This document shows, in pieces, positions 9,289 through 16,677 of a DNA stretch of 57,982 bases. Both the position numbers and the translations under genes were made by a program. The notes under the pieces are model-generated. The model made no database searches, was not told where the DNA came from, and saw nothing but the letters and a program-made list of their open reading frames with translations. How positions within the stretch are numbered: position 1 is the stretch's first letter; every line of letters starts with the position of its first letter. The stretch comes from CAZYVD01 sp964651045 (GTDB lineage Bacteria > Zhuqueibacterota > QNDG01 > DSAB01), in contig CAZYVD010000011.1 in the NCBI GenBank assembly GCA_964651045.1, positions 1 through 57,982 of the forward strand, read 5' to 3'.

Positions 9289-10002
9289 ATGATTCCAATC
9301 AAAGATGACAATCCAACTACAACGATTCCAATTGTAACAATATTTATCATCTGTATCAACATTGTAGTTTTCATAAATCAGCTCTTAATGGGCAGTTCTG
9401 CTGAAGTATTTATTTATCGATTTGCAGTAATACCATGGGAGATCATTCATTTCCGTGATTTACCCAATCTTCCTCCATTATACCATTCGACAATTCCAAA
9501 CATACTTACACTCTTTACGTCGATGTTTATACATGGAGGATTTCTCCATCTTGCTGGTAATATGTTATACTTGTGGATTTTTGGTGATAATGTTGAGTCG
9601 ATAATGGGGCATTTTCGTTTTCTTATCTTTTATTTTATATGTGGATTAGTTGCAACACTGTGTCATGTATTTATCGAGCCAAATTCATCTCTTCCACTCG
9701 TGGGAGCAAGTGGTGCAATTTCTGGAGTACTCGGTGCATATTTTGTACGTTTCCCAAGAGCAAGGGTGCATGTGCTTATAATATTTTTCTTCTTTATCCG
9801 CATCATCAGAGTATCGGCACTTTTTGTGCTGGGATTGTGGTTTGTCATTCAGGTGCTAAATGGATTTAGTAGTATAGGAGTTCAGGGTGGAGGAGTGGCA
9901 TGGTTTGCTCATATAGGGGGATTTGTATCGGGTTTGATTCTTGTATTCTTTTTTGAGAGGGAGGAAAGGTTAAGGGGTGGCCTCAATGGATGGTGGTGGT
10001 AA
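9289..10002 (+). CDS. Rhomboid-family intramembrane serine protease
   Basis: The 237-residue integral membrane protein has the catalytic dyad of rhomboids: S141 in VGASGAISGVLGAYF and H208 in WFAHIGGFVSG, with the oxyanion asparagine N91 in HLAGNMLYLWIFGDNVE. Six membrane segments can be drawn. Rhomboids cleave membrane proteins within or next to the bilayer; substrates cannot be predicted. It starts 10 bp after the M23 peptidase gene, in the same direction, so cell-envelope proteolysis may link the two. The spacer includes a 5-bp inverted repeat (GTGAC/GTCAC) that is too short to mean much. The C-terminus ends in three tryptophans. Confidence 0.93.
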   Translation: MIPIKDDNPTTTIPIVTIFIICINIVVFINQLLMGSSAEVFIYRFAVIPWEIIHFRDLPNLPPLYHSTIPNILTLFTSMFIHGGFLHLAGNMLYLWIFGDNVESIMGHFRFLIFYFICGLVATLCHVFIEPNSSLPLVGASGAISGVLGAYFVRFPRARVHVLIIFFFFIRIIRVSALFVLGLWFVIQVLNGFSSIGVQGGGVAWFAHIGGFVSGLILVFFFEREERLRGGLNGWWW

Positions 10003-10124
10003 TTTTTGGATGTTTGTTATAAACTGATAATTTATAAGGGATGAACAGATGAATAAACGTATTTATATATGGAGGGTTATATTTATTAGAATATGGAGAG
10101 CTGCTTAATTGCCAGGATAAGATT

Positions 10125-10484
10125 ATGAAACCGAGAGTATTAATTGTTATGGAGAATATTATTGTTGGGGAAGATATTAAGAATACACTGAACAGATTCG
10201 GGTATGAGGTTCTGGGTGTATTTAAAAGGATTGATGATGCAATTAAAATATCAAGAGAGTTAAATCCAGATGTTGCTGTGATAGATGGAGACATTGAGGG
10301 CAGGATTAGTGGTATCGAAGCAGGGCAAATTATAAATCAGATCAATATTCCAGTCATATTTTTAAATTCATATCATCATGATAAGATCGCAGTAGATTCA
10401 AAACAGAATAGTAGTTTTGCATATATAAGCAAACCGATTGATGAGAAAGAGCTCTATTTAAAAATAAGAGAAATTTTGGGTTGA
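10125..10484 (+). CDS. Single-domain response regulator (CheY-like receiver)
   Basis: The 119 residues are one receiver domain with no output domain. The phospho-acceptor is D54 (PDVAVIDGDIEG) and the conserved lysine is in YISKPIDEKEL. The acidic pair usually found after beta-1 is reduced: the sequence reads LIVMENIIVGEDI, with only E10 there, so magnesium binding may be weaker. The switch Ser/Thr position reads LNSYH. The sequence pattern (GYEVLG..., GIEAGQIINQ...IPVIFLNSY) is typical of receivers paired with PAS-containing histidine kinases. No kinase is nearby, so it is an orphan here. The 122 bp before it contain no convincing gene. Confidence 0.86.
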   Translation: MKPRVLIVMENIIVGEDIKNTLNRFGYEVLGVFKRIDDAIKISRELNPDVAVIDGDIEGRISGIEAGQIINQINIPVIFLNSYHHDKIAVDSKQNSSFAYISKPIDEKELYLKIREILG

Positions 10485-10797
10485 TTTTTATTATTTCATT
10501 TTCCCATACCAATCTTATTATTCTTTTGATTCGATTATTATCCACTCTCGATATTTATTAATAAGATATTGTTTATGATTAATTAAAAAGTTCTTGCATT
10601 TAATGATTGTTTATTTTACATTAAAACTGATATTTTGTAGTACACCGCTTTTTCGCATTGGTGAGCAATCTTTGCAGGAATTTTTCTATCCTGAGCGGCA
10701 AAGTTCACATGCGCCTCTAATTTTCGAATATTATTATCATTCGGAAATGCGAAAAGTGAGGTGTGCAAGACCGTTTCATTAACAGAGAGGATTTAAG
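10485..10797 (+). promoter_or_regulatory. AT-rich intergenic region with promoter and structured 5' leader of the cold-shock gene
   Basis: No gene is seen in these 313 bp. The first ~140 bp are plain AT-rich DNA. An extended -10 (TG then TATTTT at 10631-10636, with TTGTTT 18 bp upstream) would start transcription near 10643. From there the leader is highly structured. ACACC and TTTTCGCATT (10642-10646, 10650-10659) can pair with AATGCGAAAA and GGTGT (10746-10755, 10760-10764). Nested inside, CTTTGC (10670-10675) pairs with GCAAAG (10698-10703), and AGGA (10677-10680) with TCCT (10689-10692). The ribosome-binding site lies at 10785-10790, outside the fold. The implied leader of about 155 nt is close to that of E. 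coli cspA. Confidence 0.55.
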
Positions 10798-10998
10798 ATG
10801 GAAACCGGGACAGTTAAATGGTTCAATAGAACCAAGGGTTATGGTTTTATCCAGCGAAATGGTGCTGATGATGTTTTTGTACACTACAGTGCCATTGAGA
10901 TGGATGGGTTCAAGTTTCTCAATGAAGGCGATAAGGTTGAATTTGAGATAACGGATGGACCTAAAGGCCCTCAAGCTGCCAATGTGAAAAAGCTTTAG
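10798..10998 (+). CDS. Cold-shock protein, CspA family
   Basis: The 66-residue single cold-shock domain has RNP1 (KGYGFIQ, ~14-20) and RNP2 (VFVHYS, ~27-31). These proteins bind single-stranded RNA and DNA and act as RNA chaperones in the cytoplasm. The start is the ATG eight bases after GAGAGG. It is a single-gene unit: a long structured leader precedes it and an intrinsic terminator follows 21 bp after the stop. The leader suggests post-transcriptional, temperature-dependent control as known for cspA. Length and motifs are all standard. Confidence 0.97.
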   Translation: METGTVKWFNRTKGYGFIQRNGADDVFVHYSAIEMDGFKFLNEGDKVEFEITDGPKGPQAANVKKL

Positions 10999-11019
10999 AT
11001 TTCATAACCTTGTATTTAG

Positions 11020-11050
11020 AGCCCCGCTTATTTTTAGGCGGGGCTTTTTT
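11020..11050 (+). terminator. Intrinsic terminator of the cold-shock gene
   Basis: An 8-bp perfect stem AGCCCCGC (11020-11027) / GCGGGGCT (11038-11045) with a 10-nt loop is followed by a run of T. It is very GC-rich against an AT-rich background. Confidence 0.92.
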
Positions 11051-11051
11051 G

Positions 11052-11080
11052 TTGACAATTTTGTTTAAAACACTTATATT
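11052..11080 (+). promoter_or_regulatory. Sigma-70-type promoter ahead of citrate synthase
   Basis: TTGACA (11052-11057), a 17-bp spacer and TATATT (11075-11080) form a near-consensus promoter right after the cold-shock terminator. Transcription would start near 11087, giving citrate synthase a leader of about 207 nt, unless the hairpin at 11201-11222 ends the transcript. Confidence 0.72.
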
Positions 11081-11101
11081 AGTTGAAACAATATATTATT
11101 T

Positions 11102-11237
11102 CCTGCATTAGAAGTTATGAGGTACTTAACAATTATAATGATTGGTAATAATCGGTTTTTCAATTCGTCTCATTCACTTACAAATTTAATTGTATTCTAT
11201 AAGGCATCGGGTTCGATGCCTTATTTTTTAATGCAGG
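11102..11237 (+). ncRNA. Structured leader or short RNA upstream of citrate synthase
   Basis: A hairpin with a 9-bp perfect stem, AAGGCATCG (11201-11209) / CGATGCCTT (11214-11222), loop GGTT, is followed by ATTTTTTA and looks like an intrinsic terminator. Around it a second perfect 9-bp pair, CCTGCATTA (11102-11110) and TAATGCAGG (11229-11237), could close the whole region; its 3' arm overlaps the end of the T-run. Either a short RNA of ~145 nt is made, or this is an attenuator whose closing helix competes with termination. It matches no riboswitch class I recognise. Confidence 0.5.
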
Positions 11238-11293
11238 ATATTTTATATAGATATTACTTAATCTTGAATCTCAACGAGAAAGGAGTGTGAGTC

Positions 11294-12571
11294 ATGGCGA
11301 AGTTGCAGGATAAACTTGCTGAATATTTGACCAATAAACAGCAGGAGATAAAAGAGCTAATACAAGAACATGGCGATAAAGTAATATCAGAAGTTACTGT
11401 AAAACAGGCTTATGGTGGTATGCGCGGAGTTAAGGCTCTTGTTTGTGATACCTCTCTGGTTGATCCCAACAAGGGATTGATAATCAGGGGAATCCCGATA
11501 CTTGATTTAGTAGACAAGTTGCCTGAGGAGATATTCTATTTGCTTGTCACTGGTGAACTGCCAGATGAGGATGCGTTAAAATCACTTCAGCAGGACCTCA
11601 AGGAGAGAGGAGATATTCCTTCATATGTATGGGATGTGATGGATAGTATGCCAGATGATTCCCATCCCATGACAATGTTCAGCACTGGTGTGCTGGTGCT
11701 GCAGCATGAGTCGGAATTTGCTAAAAAGTACAGAGAGGGTATACCCAAAAAGGAGTACTGGAAACCAATCCTGGAGGATTCTTTACGATTGATTGCTGTC
11801 CTGCCGGCACTGGCTGCAGGTATTTACAGGAAAAGATTTAATAAGGGCCCGATAATCGATCCAGATCCCAAACTCGACTGGGCAGGCAATTTTGCTCATA
11901 TGCTTGGAGTTCCAGATCCTACAGGTGAGTTTGCAAATATGATGCGTCTCTATATGGTTCTTCACTCAGATCATGAAGGTGGAAATGTCAGCGCCCATAC
12001 ATGTCATTGTGTTGGTTCTGCACTATCCGATCCATTTTATGCAGTCTCTGCAGGACTTAATGGACTGGCAGGTCCGCTTCACGGTCTGGCAAACCAGGAG
12101 TGCCTACGATTTGTGCTTGCACTAAAAGAAAAATATAATGGTGTTCCTTCAAAAGAGCAGCTTGTAGATTTTGCATGGGAAAGACTTAATTCGGGTCAGG
12201 TAATACCCGGTTATGGACATGCGGTTTTGAGGGTAACCGACCCAAGATTTACTGCATTTCATAATTTTGGCCTGAGGGTGTGCAAGGATGATGAGGTCTT
12301 TCAGATTGTAGACCTGCTCTACCGTACAATTCCAGATATACTAAAGGAACACGGAAAGGCAAAGGATCCATATCCAAATGTAGATGCTGGTTCTGGATCT
12401 CTTCTTTACCATTTTGGAATAAAAGAGTTTGACTACTACACAGTCCTTTTTGGTGTATCAAGGGCACTGGGTATGCTTGCCCAGCTAATAATGAGTAGAG
12501 GGCTTGGAGAGGCCATAGAAAGGCCGAAATCCATTGGCACTGACTGGATAAAGGAGTTTGTAAAAGGATAA
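11294..12571 (+). CDS. gltA: Citrate synthase
   Basis: Citrate synthase condenses acetyl-CoA and oxaloacetate at the entry of the TCA cycle. The 425-residue protein resembles the mitochondrial (type I) form rather than the shorter hexameric E. coli type: catalytic H263 in GPLHGLANQ, H309 in PGYGHAVLR and the aspartate in YPNVDAGSG correspond to pig-heart H274, H320 and D375. The LHSDHEGGNVSAH stretch is also typical. The start follows AAAGGAG at a good distance. It stands alone between its own promoter with a long leader and a terminator after the stop. No other TCA-cycle gene is in the window. Confidence 0.96.
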   Translation: MAKLQDKLAEYLTNKQQEIKELIQEHGDKVISEVTVKQAYGGMRGVKALVCDTSLVDPNKGLIIRGIPILDLVDKLPEEIFYLLVTGELPDEDALKSLQQDLKERGDIPSYVWDVMDSMPDDSHPMTMFSTGVLVLQHESEFAKKYREGIPKKEYWKPILEDSLRLIAVLPALAAGIYRKRFNKGPIIDPDPKLDWAGNFAHMLGVPDPTGEFANMMRLYMVLHSDHEGGNVSAHTCHCVGSALSDPFYAVSAGLNGLAGPLHGLANQECLRFVLALKEKYNGVPSKEQLVDFAWERLNSGQVIPGYGHAVLRVTDPRFTAFHNFGLRVCKDDEVFQIVDLLYRTIPDILKEHGKAKDPYPNVDAGSGSLLYHFGIKEFDYYTVLFGVSRALGMLAQLIMSRGLGEAIERPKSIGTDWIKEFVKG

Positions 12572-12600
12572 TTGTATATTATAGTACTAAATTGAAAGAG

Positions 12601-12630
12601 AAGGGGAGGTGGAAAACACCTCTCCTTTTT
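12601..12630 (+). terminator. Intrinsic terminator of citrate synthase
   Basis: GAGGTG (12606-12611) pairs with CACCTC (12617-12622); the stem extends by one G.T wobble plus GG/CC and AA/TT, and the T-run follows. Loop is GAAAA. A GTG at 12609 that could be taken as the hypF start lies inside this hairpin. Confidence 0.88.
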
Positions 12631-12635
12631 TTCAC

Positions 12636-14972
12636 ATGAGGCTAAATATTTTGGGTGATCGTATACGGAAGAGAATATTAGTAAGGGGCATTGTTCAGGG
12701 GGTTGGCTTCAGGCCTTTTGTGTATCGGCTTGCTGTTAATCTCAATCTTAAGGGTTTTGTATCAAATAGTTCCAGTGGTGTTGTAATCGAGGTGGAAGGG
12801 GATGTTAAAAATATTGAACGATTTATAAATGAATTTAAATCAAATCCTCCACCTCTGGCAAAAATTACAGGAGTCGATGTATCCGATACCGATCAAAAAG
12901 GAGAACTTGAATTCGCTATAAAATCAAGCAGTAATGATGGCATACGATCGACTCTTATTTCACCCGATATATCTATATGCGATGACTGTCTATCAGAACT
13001 AAATGACCCTGAAGATAGAAGATATGGGTATCCCTTTATTAATTGCACGAATTGTGGCCCGCGATATACGATTATAAAGGATATTCCGTATGACAGGCCA
13101 AAAACAACAATGTCGGTCTTTAAAATGTGCACAAGATGCAGAAGCGAGTATGAAGATCCTTCTGATCGAAGGTTTCATGCCCAGCCAAATGCATGTCCTG
13201 TTTGTGGTCCTCATATATGGATCTGCGATTCTTCTGGGAAAGAAATTCCCGCAAAATCGCCGATATCAAAAATAGCAGAATTTATCAGGAAGGGAAAGAT
13301 TGCTGCAGTAAAGGGACTCGGTGGATTCCATCTTGCATGTGATGCTACATCTGATGAGTCTGTCAGACTCCTCAGATATAGAAAGAGAAGAGAGGAAAAG
13401 CCTCTGGCTGTAATGGCTCTCGACATCGAGACTGTAGAGAAATTTGCATTGATAGGACAAAAAGAGAAAGATCTTCTACTCTCTCCGAGAAGACCGATTG
13501 TGGTAGTGGAAAAAAGATATCCATCTCCGATTGCAGAGTCTGTTGCTCCAGGCAATAGGTACATAGGAGTGATGCTGCCGTATACACCGCTCCACTATCT
13601 TCTTTTAAAAGAAGGCTTCACTGCACTTGTTATGACAAGCGGAAACATATCTGAGGAGCCAATAGCAATCGGAAATGATGAGGCGGTTGAGAGACTCGGC
13701 GACATTGCCGATGTGTTTTTAATGCACAATAGGGATATCTATATCAGAAGCGATGATTCGGTTATGACAGTCGTGGGAGGGATTGTGCGTTCGATTCGAC
13801 GCTCGAGAGGATATGTTCCCATGCCGGTTTTTTTGAGGGAAGAGTATCCACCGGTTCTTGGGGTTGGAGGGGAATTAAAAAATACGATTTGTTTCTTGAA
13901 GGATGATCAGGCATTCTTAAGTCAGCACATCGGTGATCTTGAAAACATGGAAACCCTGAACTATCTTGAGGAGTGTGTTGATCATCTGAGCAGAATACTC
14001 GAAGTGAAACCAGAGATTATAGCATGTGATCTTCATCCCGATTATTTATCAACAAAATGGGCAAAAGAAAATTTCGATCTACCGATAATTGGGGTGCAGC
14101 ATCATCATGCTCATATTGCTGCATGTCTTGCGGAGAATGGGAGAGATGATCTTGTCATTGGGCTTTCGCTTGATGGTACAGGTTATGGTGACGATGGGAA
14201 CATATGGGGAGGCGAGATTCTTCTTGCAGATTTGAAATCATATGAGAGAATAGGCCATTTTGAATATCATCCAATGCCTGGTGGAGAAGCGGCCATTAGG
14301 GAGCCGTGGAGGATGGGTGTTGCATATCTTTATGAATTTTTTAAAGCCCGACAGTCGGGTGAGATTATTGGCGATTTTATTAAATGGGGCGCAAATATTC
14401 CATTGTTTAAAATTATAGATTCGTACAAAATAGAGACAATTGTTAAGATGATTCAGGGCGGTATAAATACACCTCATACATCAAGCCTTGGCCGACTGTT
14501 TGATGGAATTGCCGCAATTACAGGAATCAGGGAGTATGTCAGATTCGAGGGACAGGCTGCCATGGAATTTGAGATGAAAATGAGGCATAAAATTTGCAAA
14601 ATTTGTAAAGAGTATGAGTTCGATTTTTTTATTAAAGATGGAAAATATATAATATCTCTCGAGGGAGTGATTGGCCAGATTTTGGAGGATATAAAAGTCG
14701 GATCTGATATTTCAGAAGTAAGTGTTAAGTTTCACAGGGCGCTGGTTGATCTTTTTTTAGATCTGTGCAGAGATATTCGAACAAGTTATAATATTGATGT
14801 TGTTGCACTTAGCGGTGGATGTTTTCAGAACAGGTTTCTCATAGAAAATCTTTCCTCGGCTCTTGAGGAAGATAATTTTAATGTTCTGACACATTCAATG
14901 ATTCCAACGAATGATGGAGGCATTTCGCTCGGACAGGCCGTTGTGGCAGGATGCAGGATAAATGGGCCTTAA
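12636..14972 (+). CDS. hypF: Hydrogenase maturation carbamoyltransferase HypF
   Basis: HypF activates carbamoyl phosphate with ATP and passes the carbamoyl group to the C-terminal cysteine of HypE, the source of the CN ligands of [NiFe] hydrogenases. Domains in order: acylphosphatase (VRGIVQGVGFRPF), two zinc-finger units (CDDC...CTNC and CTRC...CPVC), a YrdC-like domain (KGLGGFHLACDAT) and the Kae1-like carbamoyltransferase part (HHHAHIAACLAENG, SLDGTGYGDDG). I chose the ATG at 12636, giving 778 residues; the longer frame from GTG 12609 would start inside the terminator hairpin of gltA. No clear Shine-Dalgarno is visible, and a TTG at 12651 remains possible. It opens the hyp cluster. Confidence 0.94.
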   Translation: MRLNILGDRIRKRILVRGIVQGVGFRPFVYRLAVNLNLKGFVSNSSSGVVIEVEGDVKNIERFINEFKSNPPPLAKITGVDVSDTDQKGELEFAIKSSSNDGIRSTLISPDISICDDCLSELNDPEDRRYGYPFINCTNCGPRYTIIKDIPYDRPKTTMSVFKMCTRCRSEYEDPSDRRFHAQPNACPVCGPHIWICDSSGKEIPAKSPISKIAEFIRKGKIAAVKGLGGFHLACDATSDESVRLLRYRKRREEKPLAVMALDIETVEKFALIGQKEKDLLLSPRRPIVVVEKRYPSPIAESVAPGNRYIGVMLPYTPLHYLLLKEGFTALVMTSGNISEEPIAIGNDEAVERLGDIADVFLMHNRDIYIRSDDSVMTVVGGIVRSIRRSRGYVPMPVFLREEYPPVLGVGGELKNTICFLKDDQAFLSQHIGDLENMETLNYLEECVDHLSRILEVKPEIIACDLHPDYLSTKWAKENFDLPIIGVQHHHAHIAACLAENGRDDLVIGLSLDGTGYGDDGNIWGGEILLADLKSYERIGHFEYHPMPGGEAAIREPWRMGVAYLYEFFKARQSGEIIGDFIKWGANIPLFKIIDSYKIETIVKMIQGGINTPHTSSLGRLFDGIAAITGIREYVRFEGQAAMEFEMKMRHKICKICKEYEFDFFIKDGKYIISLEGVIGQILEDIKVGSDISEVSVKFHRALVDLFLDLCRDIRTSYNIDVVALSGGCFQNRFLIENLSSALEEDNFNVLTHSMIPTNDGGISLGQAVVAGCRINGP

Positions 14973-15033
14973 ATTTTTCTAATGGGTTTTAGAATTTCAT
15001 ATTGGAATATTAAGAAAATTTTATTATTTTAAA

Positions 15034-15357
15034 ATGACATTCAAAAGGAAATATATTTTTATTCTCTTCATGACACTAATACTGTGCCTTGTTGATGGAG
15101 TAATTACAATAGAGCTGATTAAAAACGGAGCATGGGAAGCTAATCCTGTAATGAGATATGCGATCTCTATTAGCTATGAGTTTTTTTTCATCCTCAAATA
15201 TTTTTTGACAGCAGGGGGGCTTCTTTTTCTTCTGTGGCATGGAAACAAGCGTGTCTTTAATGGTATCTTATCTCTGGAGGAACTTGCTGGTGTCTTGGTA
15301 CTTTTTTATGAAGGGCTTGTGATTTACGAAATAACCATCTATCATCTAATAAAATAA
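15034..15357 (+). CDS. Small membrane protein, DUF5658-like
   Basis: The 107-residue protein has three to four membrane helices. The first helix carries an acidic residue (LCLVDGVITIELIKNGAWEANPVMRYAI), and the D...E(A)NP pattern resembles the DUF5658 family of small membrane proteins of unknown function. It sits in the hyp cluster between hypF and hypC, with 61 bp on the left and 14 bp on the right, so it is probably co-transcribed with hypC-hypD. A role in hydrogenase maturation is only suggested by position. No Shine-Dalgarno is evident before the ATG. Confidence 0.7.
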   Translation: MTFKRKYIFILFMTLILCLVDGVITIELIKNGAWEANPVMRYAISISYEFFFILKYFLTAGGLLFLLWHGNKRVFNGILSLEELAGVLVLFYEGLVIYEITIYHLIK

Positions 15358-15371
15358 TCAGGGATATTAAA

Positions 15372-15590
15372 ATGTGTTTAGCGATACCGATGCGAATTGT
15401 TGAGATTCGTGGTGAAAAGGGAGTTGTAGAGGCGGGTGGAGTAAAGAGAGAAGTTGGGCTTCAGCTGTTAAAGGATTTCAAGATTGGAGATTATGTTATT
15501 GTTCATGCTGGATTTGCCATCGAGATTTTGGACGAGAAAGAGGCCGAGGAAACAATCGCTCTTTTTAAAGAAATGGAGAGCCTCTTGTGA
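15372..15590 (+). CDS. hypC: Hydrogenase maturation chaperone HypC
   Basis: HypC is a small chaperone that carries the Fe(CN)2CO unit with HypD and delivers it to the hydrogenase large subunit. The 72 residues begin MCLAIPMRIVEI with the essential C2, and have the OB-fold pattern with DYVIVHAGFAIEILDEKEAEET. Its last codon overlaps the GTG start of hypD by 4 bp, which indicates translational coupling in a hypC-hypD-hypE unit. Confidence 0.96.
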   Translation: MCLAIPMRIVEIRGEKGVVEAGGVKREVGLQLLKDFKIGDYVIVHAGFAIEILDEKEAEETIALFKEMESLL

Positions 15591-16672
15591 AGTATATTGA
15601 TGAGTTCCGGAAAGAGAATCCTGTTCACAGGTTGTCGGAGGAGATACATAAAAGGTGTCAGGGAAAGAAAATGACCTTTATGGAAGTTTGCGGAACTCAT
15701 ACCATGTCTATTGCACGATATGGAATAAGGGAACTTCTTCCCAAAACAATAGAACTCATATCTGGTCCTGGATGTCCTGTTTGTGTGACACCGAATCGTA
15801 TTATTGACACGGCTGTTTCCCTTGCGAGAGTCAAAGATGTAATCATAGCAACATTTGGTGATATGATGAAGGTTCCAGGCTCGAGTTCGAGTCTTGAGAA
15901 TGAGCGTTCACAAGGAAGGGATGTAAGGGTTGTCACATCGACGATGGAGGCACTCTCTATTGCTTCAAGAAATCCTGATAAAAAGATTATTTTTATTGGA
16001 GTCGGATTTGAAACCACAGCCCCAACTATAGCGGCCTCTGTTTTAGAAGCAAGGGAAAAGAATTTATCTAATTACTATATTGTTTGTGCCCACAAACTTA
16101 TCCCCCCAGCAATGGAAACATTGAGCAGAGGAGAGGTGAATATCGATGGATATATATGTCCTGGCCATGTAAGTGCAGTAATTGGATCTGAGCCATATAG
16201 GTTTCTTGCGGAGAAGTATGGAATAGGTTGTGTTGTTTCGGGATTTGAACCTTCAGACATTCTACAGTCGATCCTCATGCTTGTCAATCAGATTGTCAAT
16301 GAAGAGGCGAAGGTCGAGATCCAATACAAACGGGTTGTAAAGCCTGAGGGAAACAGGGCTGCATATGAGATCATGATGAGTGTGCTGGAGCCCTGTGATT
16401 CTGATTGGAGGGGAATAGGGATGATCCCTGACAGTGGGCTGAAATTGAGGGATGAGTTTTCGGATATGGATGCAGTGGAACAGATACCAGTAGACATCGA
16501 ACCTCTCAGAGAACAGAAAGGGTGCATCTGCGGTAAGATACTTCAGGGCATGGCAAAACCTTTTGACTGCGTCCATTTTGGAAAGAGCTGCACTCCTGAA
16601 AATCCTATAGGGCCTTGTATGGTTTCGAGTGAAGGGACATGTGCAGCATATTATAAGTATCAGAGGAGATAG
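15587..16672 (+). CDS. hypD: Hydrogenase maturation Fe-S protein HypD
   Basis: HypD is the [4Fe-4S] scaffold on which iron receives its CN and CO ligands, together with HypC and HypE. The 361 residues show the family motifs: VCGTHTMSIARYGI near the N-terminus, GPGCPVCVTP, GVGFETTAPT, and the C-terminal cysteine-rich cluster region CICGKIL...CVHFGKSCTPENPIGPC. The start is a GTG overlapping the hypC stop (GTGA). The stop is followed closely by the hypE frame, whose start is unusual. Complete and intact. Confidence 0.97.
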   Translation: MKYIDEFRKENPVHRLSEEIHKRCQGKKMTFMEVCGTHTMSIARYGIRELLPKTIELISGPGCPVCVTPNRIIDTAVSLARVKDVIIATFGDMMKVPGSSSSLENERSQGRDVRVVTSTMEALSIASRNPDKKIIFIGVGFETTAPTIAASVLEAREKNLSNYYIVCAHKLIPPAMETLSRGEVNIDGYICPGHVSAVIGSEPYRFLAEKYGIGCVVSGFEPSDILQSILMLVNQIVNEEAKVEIQYKRVVKPEGNRAAYEIMMSVLEPCDSDWRGIGMIPDSGLKLRDEFSDMDAVEQIPVDIEPLREQKGCICGKILQGMAKPFDCVHFGKSCTPENPIGPCMVSSEGTCAAYYKYQRR

Positions 16673-16677
16673 GCAGA

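Noticed and set aside
9276..9292. GTGAC/GTCAC inverted repeat between the M23 and rhomboid genes as a regulator site
   Set aside because: Only 5 bp per arm, overlapping a stop codon; expected by chance.
10049..10108. A 19-codon frame (MNKRIYIWRV...) before the response regulator
   Set aside because: Too short and biased to judge; it has only a weak AAGGG upstream and no terminator structure that would make it a leader peptide.
12609..12635. GTG at 12609 as the start of hypF
   Set aside because: It lies inside the stem of the citrate synthase terminator; the family's N-terminus is reached from the ATG at 12636.
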